From: an uncultured Bacteroides sp.
GTDB taxonomy: Bacteria > Bacteroidota > Bacteroidia > Bacteroidales > Bacteroidaceae
Length of the DNA stretch: 6,885 nt
Direction: 5' to 3'
NCBI GenBank assembly: GCA_934716785.1
Contig: CAKUYM010000230.1
Coordinates: forward strand, 1-6,885
A program made the translations under genes and the position numbers. Shown here piece after piece: positions 1 through 5,745 of the stretch; position 1 is the first letter of the stretch, and each line of letters starts with the position of its first letter. The notes under the pieces were generated by a model that ran no database searches, had not been told where the DNA came from, and saw only the letters and a program-made list of their open reading frames with translations.

Positions 1-1
1 T

Positions 2-1138
2 TCAATTACTACGTTTGCCGGTTATGGTGGTTCCGTAGCGCCGGCCGATAAGGAAATTGCTGCCGGAGGAGAAACTGTGACCGTCACGGCTACTCCGGCG
101 GAGGGCTTTCTATTTAAAGAATGGAAAGTGAGAGTCGGTAATACTGTAATTGAGAATGTGGAGGCAAATCCTGCTACATTTACCATGCCTGGGGAGGATG
201 TAATAATCGTAGCTACATTTATGATAAGAAATGACGTACTTGAAAGGATTACTGACCCGGCGTTGAAAGCTTATTGTCAGTCCAGAATGGACACGGAGCA
301 GAAAATAGATGGAGTCACTTATCCGAAGTGGGATACGAATGGCAACGGCGTACTTTCTCCTGATGAGGCCGCTGCTGTAAAGGTTATTGATATCACAGGT
401 GGAGTGAATGGAACCAAAGTGAAAAGCGTGGATGAATTGGCTGAATTTACAGGATTGGAAGAGTTGAAAGTTAGTGGAAATGAGTTGGCTACATTAAATG
501 TGGTATGGCCTGATTTGGCTAAACTTGATTGCAGTCATAATAAATTGACTAAGCTATCTGTGGGAGGAAGTAAAAAACTGAAAGAGTTGTATTGTAACAA
601 TAATCATTTGTCTTCGCTGAATTTGAAGAGTATGGTGTATGATAATGGTTATGTGCTTCGTTGCGGTAATCAAACGACAGAAGGAGGAGAAGCTCAAACT
701 CTTGAAGCCGTGCTAACAGAGGAACAGATTGCTTTTTGGGAAAGCAACTTGAAAAATCTTAGCGAGAATGCAAATGTGGTAACTCAAACGAGACCAAGTG
801 CCGATGTCTATCTGACAATGACTACAGTTTCAAAATCTCAATATAGTACTTTGAGGCTGATCTTTAAAGATGATAACGGCAGCAGGATACAGATCGTTCT
901 ATATGTATCGGAACTAAAACCGGGAGAATATACCAAGGACCAAATATATTATGCGTATGTGACAGTACCGAATGGTGGAAGTTACCGGAGCTTAGACTCT
1001 GAAGATCCCGGTTCACTTACGGTAAAATATGACGAAGGTACCGGAATATACACTATTGAAGGCACACTGATTTTGGAACCGGATTCATCATATCCTTCAG
1101 TGAATGTGGTGGGTTTTGAATATGTAGGAACTTTGTAA
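2..1138 (+). CDS. Partial secreted/surface protein with InlB-like repeat, EF-hand loop and leucine-rich repeats (3' part)
   Basis: The reading frame is open from the first bases of the window (first full codon at 2) and ends at TAA 1136-1138, so the true start lies upstream; a GTG at 77 is internal. In the 378 visible residues, about 1-73 resemble a divergent InlB B-repeat (GYGGSVAP, VTVTATPAEGF, then a TFTMPGEDVIIVATF-type end). Residues 111-122 (bases 332-367) form an EF-hand-like loop, DTNGNGVLSPDE, with acidic or Asn ligands at loop positions 1, 3 and 5 and Glu at 12. Residues 152-213 (bases 455-640) hold three repeats of 20-21 residues of the form LxxLxCxxNxLxxL. The last ~115 residues are beta-rich and not recognised. 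DPxLxxYC, EF-hand loop, then short LRRs is a recurring module in Bacteroidetes surface proteins. Inferred role: calcium-stabilised binding or adhesion outside the cell. Whether it belongs to the fecR-susCD locus or ends a preceding operon is unclear; 92 bases separate it from fecR. Confidence 0.85.
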   Translation, partial: SITTFAGYGGSVAPADKEIAAGGETVTVTATPAEGFLFKEWKVRVGNTVIENVEANPATFTMPGEDVIIVATFMIRNDVLERITDPALKAYCQSRMDTEQKIDGVTYPKWDTNGNGVLSPDEAAAVKVIDITGGVNGTKVKSVDELAEFTGLEELKVSGNELATLNVVWPDLAKLDCSHNKLTKLSVGGSKKLKELYCNNNHLSSLNLKSMVYDNGYVLRCGNQTTEGGEAQTLEAVLTEEQIAFWESNLKNLSENANVVTQTRPSADVYLTMTTVSKSQYSTLRLIFKDDNGSRIQIVLYVSELKPGEYTKDQIYYAYVTVPNGGSYRSLDSEDPGSLTVKYDEGTGIYTIEGTLILEPDSSYPSVNVVGFEYVGTL

Positions 1139-1160
1139 TTCTTCAAGTTGGTGAATTTTT
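1137..1160 (+). terminator. Weak terminator candidate after the LRR gene
   Basis: AATTC (1137-1141) can pair with GAATT (1153-1157), or TTCA (1142-1145) with TGAA (1152-1155), followed by T's up to 1160. Both stems are short and AT-rich, so this is a marginal candidate. If it is not functional, the upstream gene and fecR could share a transcript. Confidence 0.2.
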
Positions 1161-1170
1161 ATCGGCTTTC

Positions 1171-1204
1171 TTGTCCCTTTTCAACGAGTCGATTGTATTA
1201 TTAG
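1171..1204 (+). promoter_or_regulatory. Weak promoter candidate for fecR
   Basis: A TTG at 1171-1173 is followed 22 bases later by TATTATTAG (1196-1204), which only partly matches the Bacteroides TTTG / TAnnTTTG housekeeping consensus. The predicted transcription start would be about 1210, some 20 bases before the fecR ATG. The match is poor and is listed only because the 92-base gap has no better candidate. Confidence 0.2.
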
Positions 1205-1230
1205 TGTAGTTGTAATCATAAAAAGAAAGT

Positions 1231-2151
1231 ATGGATAATAAAGATTTGGAAATGTCGCTCCGTAAAGCGGAAGCTTTGGGCGACGATATCAGAGAGATGG
1301 AGTCGATAGATGTGCAGGCGGCTTATCGACAGTCTCAAATGAAAATAAAACATCAGAAAAGACTGGGACTGTACAATCTGCTGATGCGGTGCGCTGCATT
1401 TCTGACCATACCTTTATTGCTGGCTTCACTGACTTTGGGATATCTATATTTCGCAGAGCCTGAAGAAGAAATAAAATACGCAGAAGTTACATCTACTATG
1501 GGAACAGTGGTGCGTTACGAACTTCCCGACCATTCCGTTGTATGGCTCAATTCGGGCAGTAAGTTGCGTTATCCTACTGTTTTCAAAAAAGACAATCGCA
1601 ATGTAGAACTGACCGGTGAGGCTTATTTCCAGGTGGAAGCAGAACCGGAGCGTCCGTTTTATGTGAACACACCGAATGGGTTGAGCGTATATGTATATGG
1701 TACGCAATTCAACGTGACTGCTTATGAGGATGACAGTTACATAGAAACTGTATTGGAGAAAGGAAAAGTCAATGTAGTGACTCCTGGACGGGAGACGATA
1801 ATATTGACTCCCGGCGAGCGGTTGCTTTATGACAAACAGACTTGCCAAGCGCAGAAGAGCCAAGTGGATGTTTATGGAAAGGTAGCTTGGAAGGATGGTA
1901 AGTTGATATTCAGGAATGCTTCGTTGGAAGAAATCATCAAGCGGCTTGAACGTCATTTCAATGTAGATATTGAGTTCAACAATCATTTGGGAAAGGAGTA
2001 TAGCTACCGGGCTACTTTCAGAACTGAAACGCTGACGCAGATATTAGACTATTTGGCAAAGTCGGCAAACTTGAAATGGAAGATTCTGACTCCCGAACAG
2101 AGGGAAGACGATACGTTCACGAAAACGAAAATAATAGTAGATTTATATTAG
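1231..2151 (+). CDS. FecR-family anti-sigma factor (inner-membrane signal transducer)
   Basis: A complete 306-residue protein of normal size for Bacteroides FecR-like regulators. Residues 1-48 are a charged cytoplasmic segment, expected to hold the sigma factor, ending in a basic stretch (KIKHQKR) that fits positive-inside topology. Residues about 49-74 are the single membrane span. The periplasmic FecR domain covers about 85-185, with the typical LPDHSVVWLNSGSKLRYP, LTGEAYFQVE and VLEKGKVNV motifs. A C-terminal DUF4974-like domain covers about 222-290 (LIFRNASLEEIIKRLERHF), the part thought to meet the STN domain of the transporter. YGTQFNV (156-162) carries the Gly-Thr pair at which some Pseudomonas FecR relatives self-cleave. 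The ATG at 1231 gives a complete N-terminus and no earlier start is plausible. In this family the protein restrains an ECF sigma factor until a SusC-like transporter with an STN domain signals substrate. Such a transporter follows directly; the sigma gene is not visible. Confidence 0.95.
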   Translation: MDNKDLEMSLRKAEALGDDIREMESIDVQAAYRQSQMKIKHQKRLGLYNLLMRCAAFLTIPLLLASLTLGYLYFAEPEEEIKYAEVTSTMGTVVRYELPDHSVVWLNSGSKLRYPTVFKKDNRNVELTGEAYFQVEAEPERPFYVNTPNGLSVYVYGTQFNVTAYEDDSYIETVLEKGKVNVVTPGRETIILTPGERLLYDKQTCQAQKSQVDVYGKVAWKDGKLIFRNASLEEIIKRLERHFNVDIEFNNHLGKEYSYRATFRTETLTQILDYLAKSANLKWKILTPEQREDDTFTKTKIIVDLY

Positions 2152-2203
2152 TAATCATTTGAAAAATCAAATAGCCTATGATATAACACACACATTGATG
2201 ATC

Positions 2204-2243
2204 AAAAAAAAGGAAGAAAGTCGCTACCAACGACTGTCTTCCT
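2204..2243 (-). terminator. Intrinsic terminator on the - strand (possibly bidirectional)
   Basis: Arms AGGAAGAAAGTCG (2211-2223) and CGACTGTCTTCCT (2231-2243) pair over 13 positions with one A-G mismatch (2218 against 2236) around a 7-base loop, 2224-2230. Read on the - strand, the stem is followed at once by eight T's (complement of 2204-2211), a textbook intrinsic terminator. Read on the + strand, it is followed by CAAATTTT (2244-2251), a broken and weaker T tract, so it could also end the fecR transcript less efficiently. No - strand protein gene lies to the right that would need it, which points to a non-coding antisense transcript. Confidence 0.75.
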
Positions 2244-2327
2244 CAAATTTTCAAGATTCACGGTGCAGGGTCTCGCAAACGCTAACCGGAATCAAAACCT
2301 TAGTTCATTTAGTAATAAACTTTAGTC
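2204..2327 (-). ncRNA. Putative cis-antisense small RNA opposite the susC leader (DonS-like by position)
   Basis: Predicted from a - strand TAnnTTTG element at 2333-2340 and a - strand intrinsic terminator ending in T8 at 2204-2211. With a start 5-7 bases past the promoter element, the RNA would be about 120 nt, fully antisense to the region just before the susC start codon. Antisense RNAs placed between an anti-sigma gene and a susC homologue, and repressing the locus, are known in Bacteroides (DonS of B. fragilis is the studied case). Assignment here rests on position, promoter element and terminator only, not on sequence similarity. The -33 element is not convincing and the exact 5' end is an estimate. 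Confidence 0.5.
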
Positions 2328-2332
2328 AGCTA

Positions 2333-2340
2333 CAAATGTA
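2333..2340 (-). promoter_or_regulatory. -7 promoter element TACATTTG for the antisense RNA
   Basis: The + strand reads CAAATGTA, so the - strand reads TACATTTG, an exact match to the Bacteroides TAnnTTTG element of the housekeeping sigma factor. It overlaps the first base of the susC ATG. About 19-22 bases further upstream on the - strand there is no clear TTTG, so the -33 half is weak. Its value comes from its correct distance and orientation relative to the - strand terminator. Confidence 0.5.
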
Positions 2341-5300
2341 TGAAAAAAAATCATTCATTTATCGCATTATGTTCTAAATATGCTTTAAATCTAAAACTTC
2401 CTTTAGTTATGAGGGTCAGTTTAGCGCTGCTTTTTGTAGCAGTATTTCAACTTTCTGCCGCCACCGGTTATGCACAACGCATACGGGGTGTCATTTCAAT
2501 GAGTAATGTATCTATTGAACAGGTACTGAACAGGATAGAGGAATCTTCAGATTACGTATTCCTTTATAATGATAAAGCGATTCAGAAGAACCGCATAGTG
2601 TCAGTGAATAATAAATCCGGTAAGATACAGGATATTTTGGATGAGATATTCCAAGGTACTTCCATTTCTTATACGGTAGTGGACAAACAGATCATTCTTT
2701 CTGCAAAACCTTTGGCACAGAAAACGGCGGAAGACGTGACTATTCCGGTGAAAGGTATAGTGAAAGATGCGAATGGTGAACCTCTTATCGGAGTAAACGT
2801 GAAAGTTAAAGGATCGAATATCGGTACGATTACGGATATTGACGGTAATTTCTCGATTAAGACGAAGAAAGGCGATGTTCTTGAGTTTTCCTATGTGGGG
2901 TACACAGTTCAAAATGTAACAATCACGGGGAATGATCCTTTGAATATTGTTCTTCAAGAAGATAATGCCGTGCTTGACGAGGTAGTTGTCACTGCATTGG
3001 GCATCAAACGTTCGGACAAGGCGTTGAGCTATAATGTACAGAAATTGGGCGATGCTCAGTTTATGTCTGTCAAAGAAGCCAGTGTGCCGAATGCATTGAA
3101 CGGCAAGGTGGCAGGTGTCACGATCAGCCAAGGGGCTTCCGGTATCGGTGGCTCTACAAAGGTGGTGATGCGTGGTAGCAAATCTGTAAATGCGGAAGGA
3201 AATAATAATGCGCTGTATGTATTGGACGGTATACCGCTTCCCGACCTTTTCCCACGAAGAGGTGCTACCTCTAATGCACAGTATGGAGGAGTCGATGAAG
3301 GTGACGGTATCTCCAATATCAATATGGAGGATATTGCAGAAGTCACTGTACTGACAGGACCTTCGGCTGCTGCTCTTTATGGTGGCCAAGCTGCTAATGG
3401 AGTGATTATGCTCACTTCCAAACAAGGCGGATTGAAAGATGGAAAGCCGCGTATCTCATTCTCTCATTATTCCGATTTCTACCAACCGCTTCTCCTGCCG
3501 AAATTGCAAAATACGTATGGAAGCCGGACTGATGAGTTTTCCAGTTGGGGACCGAAGTTGGAGACTCCGGCAAATTATGATCCGGCAGATTTCTTTGACA
3601 CGGGTACAAGTTTCTCCAACAGTCTCGGGGCACAGTTGGGCACGGAGAATCATAAATCTTATATTTCTCTTTCATCTTACAATGCCCGTGGAATCGTTCA
3701 TAACAATAATCTCGACCGCTACAATGTTTCCTATAACGGCACATATGCCATTACTGACAAGCTTTCCTTGGGAACTACTTTTATGTATGTGAACAAGAAA
3801 GCGCAGAACATGCTTTCACAGGGTGATTATTACAACCCGATTGTACCGATTTATCTGTTTCCGCGCGGTGACAATATAGATAAGTATAAATCTTATGAAC
3901 GCTATAGCGCAGATAGAGGATTCCCGGTTCAGTTCTGGCCTTATGGCGACCAAAAGAGAAGCATACAGAATCCGTATTGGATTACGCACCGTAATTTCAA
4001 TATTAATCATAACGAGCGTTTCATTATCGGTGGAAGTTTGAAGTATACGTTCAATGACTGGTTCAATATCAGTGCCCGTTTCCGTACAGACCGCGACAAC
4101 AAGAAGAACGAAATTAAAAATTATGCATCTACGCTGTTGTTGCTGGCTTCCAGTTCGGACAAAGGTTCGTACTTATTAGCAACGGAAAAGAATATTCAGG
4201 ATTATGGAGATGTGATTGCCAACTTCCAGAAAACGGTATCCGACTGGGGATTTGTAGTCAACGCGGGTGCCAGCTTTAAGAATGCGTCATTTGATTATAC
4301 GGCAAATTCCAACAAGCTGGAATTCGGAGCACCTCTTGCCAGTGTGGCCAATAAGTTTACATTGAACAACCTGACTCCGGAACCCCAATATCAGGAAGGC
4401 AAAAAGATGAAGTCGCAAGCGGTGTTCGTCAGTGCTTCTGTGGATTGGAAGAGAAAAGTGTTCCTTGATCTAACCGGGCGTAACGAGTGGACTTCGCTGC
4501 TTGCCAATACCAAGAACAAGAGTTTCTTCTATCCGTCGGTAGGTATGTCTTTTGTGTTGACAGAGTTTTTCAAAGTTCCGGAGAAAATATTGACGTTCTC
4601 CAAACTCCGCCTTTCGTATGCCAAGGTGGGAAATGTGCCGATGTCGCTTGCCGGAATCACTATTCCGTCTTATCCGATTAGCCCGGGCGGCGGTGTAAGC
4701 ATTAATCCCGACCTGCCTATCGATAACTTGAAATTTGAAAAAACACAATCGTTTGAAATCGGTCTGAATGCCCGCTTCCTGAACAACAAGTTAGGATTGG
4801 ATATAACTTATTATAACGCTAATACTTATGACCAGTTGTTCAAGTTCAGAGCACCGGAAAGTAGCGGTTATGCCAACTTTTATGTAAACGCCGGTAAAGT
4901 AAACAACAAAGGGCTTGAGGCATCTATCGATGCAGACCTGACGTTCGGAGAGTTCAATTATTCACCGAGACTTACGGTCACCTACAATAAAAACAAGATT
5001 GTAGAATTGGTGAGAAATATCCCGAACCCGTTTACCGGAGCTGAGATGAACGTTTCGCATTTCGACATGGGCGGACTTTCTTATTCATTCCGCAATTATA
5101 TTGATGAAGGCGGTTCTATTGGCGATATATATGTCAATTCGGTGAAGAAAGACGGAAACGGATATGTGTATGTAAACCCGAATACCTTGAGCATGATGGT
5201 GGATAACGAAAATCTGATATATGCGGGAAATACCAATCCGGATTGTTCTCTCGGATTTAACAATGCGTTCAGCTATAAAGGATTCACTCTCTCCTTCTTG

Positions 5301-5729
5301 ATTGATGCACGGATTGGCGGGAAAGTAGTTTCTGCCACACAAGCTGTTTTGGACTCTTTCGGAGCATCCGAGCAGAGTGCAAAGGCACGCGACAATGGCG
5401 GCGTACTTGTAAACGGAATACTGATGGATGCAGAAACATATTATACCCAAATGGGAGCAGGTACGGGCGTATTGTCCAATTATGTGTATGATGCCACCAA
5501 TATACGTTTGAGGGAAGCTTCGCTTTCTTATCGCTTCAAACCGTTGTTCAAGAACTTTGTGAAGGATTTGACCCTGTCCGTAACCGGACGTAATTTGTTT
5601 ATGATTTATAATAAGGCTCCTTTTGATCCGCAACTGACCTCTTCAGTGGGTACTTTCTATCAAGGTATCGATTACTTCTTGATGCCAAGTCTAAGAAGCT
5701 TCGGTGTGAGTCTTAAATTTACGTTATAA
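2340..5729 (+). CDS. SusC/RagA-family TonB-dependent outer-membrane transporter with STN signalling domain
   Basis: A complete 1129-residue protein. Residues 1-45 contain a signal peptide (hydrophobic core about 26-41, signal peptidase I site after GYA at 45). Residues about 46-121 are an STN (secretin/TonB short N-terminal) domain, which marks transporters that signal to FecR-type anti-sigma factors. Residues about 136-208 are a carboxypeptidase-regulatory-like domain (VKGIVKDANGEPLIGVNV, TDIDGNFSI). DEVVVTALGIKR (213-224) is the typical SusC junction motif, followed by the plug to about 362 (YVLDGIPL at 293-300; SAAALYGGQAANGVIMLTSK). The rest is the 22-strand-type barrel, ending in a short C-terminal beta strand. 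It should import oligomers delivered by the SusD-like lipoprotein encoded 16 bases downstream, powered by TonB. ATG 2340 is used, but an in-frame ATG at 2409 (residue 24) would give a compact signal peptide by itself. The substrate cannot be read from the sequence. Confidence 0.96.
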   Translation: MKKNHSFIALCSKYALNLKLPLVMRVSLALLFVAVFQLSAATGYAQRIRGVISMSNVSIEQVLNRIEESSDYVFLYNDKAIQKNRIVSVNNKSGKIQDILDEIFQGTSISYTVVDKQIILSAKPLAQKTAEDVTIPVKGIVKDANGEPLIGVNVKVKGSNIGTITDIDGNFSIKTKKGDVLEFSYVGYTVQNVTITGNDPLNIVLQEDNAVLDEVVVTALGIKRSDKALSYNVQKLGDAQFMSVKEASVPNALNGKVAGVTISQGASGIGGSTKVVMRGSKSVNAEGNNNALYVLDGIPLPDLFPRRGATSNAQYGGVDEGDGISNINMEDIAEVTVLTGPSAAALYGGQAANGVIMLTSKQGGLKDGKPRISFSHYSDFYQPLLLPKLQNTYGSRTDEFSSWGPKLETPANYDPADFFDTGTSFSNSLGAQLGTENHKSYISLSSYNARGIVHNNNLDRYNVSYNGTYAITDKLSLGTTFMYVNKKAQNMLSQGDYYNPIVPIYLFPRGDNIDKYKSYERYSADRGFPVQFWPYGDQKRSIQNPYWITHRNFNINHNERFIIGGSLKYTFNDWFNISARFRTDRDNKKNEIKNYASTLLLLASSSDKGSYLLATEKNIQDYGDVIANFQKTVSDWGFVVNAGASFKNASFDYTANSNKLEFGAPLASVANKFTLNNLTPEPQYQEGKKMKSQAVFVSASVDWKRKVFLDLTGRNEWTSLLANTKNKSFFYPSVGMSFVLTEFFKVPEKILTFSKLRLSYAKVGNVPMSLAGITIPSYPISPGGGVSINPDLPIDNLKFEKTQSFEIGLNARFLNNKLGLDITYYNANTYDQLFKFRAPESSGYANFYVNAGKVNNKGLEASIDADLTFGEFNYSPRLTVTYNKNKIVELVRNIPNPFTGAEMNVSHFDMGGLSYSFRNYIDEGGSIGDIYVNSVKKDGNGYVYVNPNTLSMMVDNENLIYAGNTNPDCSLGFNNAFSYKGFTLSFLIDARIGGKVVSATQAVLDSFGASEQSAKARDNGGVLVNGILMDAETYYTQMGAGTGVLSNYVYDATNIRLREASLSYRFKPLFKNFVKDLTLSVTGRNLFMIYNKAPFDPQLTSSVGTFYQGIDYFLMPSLRSFGVSLKFTL

Positions 5730-5745
5730 CTAAATTAACAAACAG

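Larger units (their letters stand above)
2152..2339. other. Intergenic regulatory region between fecR and susC
   Basis: This 188-base gap is long compared with the 16 bases between susC and susD, so susC is probably transcribed separately from fecR and has a long 5' leader. It contains a strong hairpin (2211-2243) flanked by A8 on one side and CAAATTTT on the other, three TTAGT pentamers (2300-2304, 2309-2313, 2322-2326), and at its right edge a - strand TAnnTTTG element. No convincing + strand TAnnTTTG promoter is present, which agrees with susC being driven by an ECF sigma factor whose consensus I cannot assign here. A 72-codon frame that crosses the gap has no protein-like features. Confidence 0.6.

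Noticed and set aside
77..79. GTG as the start of the LRR protein
   Set aside because: The frame is open upstream to the window edge, and the upstream residues (GYGGSVAP and following) complete the InlB-like module, so the gene is truncated by the window rather than starting here.
1444..1986. 180-codon - strand frame inside fecR
   Set aside because: It is fully opposite the conserved FecR domain and shows no recognisable motif.
2158..2186. Possible + strand promoter TTTG (2158-2161) with TATGATAT (2177-2184)
   Set aside because: The spacing is too short and the second element matches TAnnTTTG poorly.
2159..2377. 72-codon + strand frame across the fecR-susC gap
   Set aside because: It begins at a TTG, runs through the hairpin and into susC in another frame, and has no domain, signal or composition typical of a protein.
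2601..3425. 274-codon - strand frame inside susC
   Set aside because: It lies opposite a strongly recognisable SusC coding region, and its translation looks like the mirror of that frame, rich in His, Arg, Ile and Cys with no domain.
5085..5633. 182-codon - strand frame inside susC
   Set aside because: It is opposite the conserved barrel region and is a by-product of codon bias on the coding strand.
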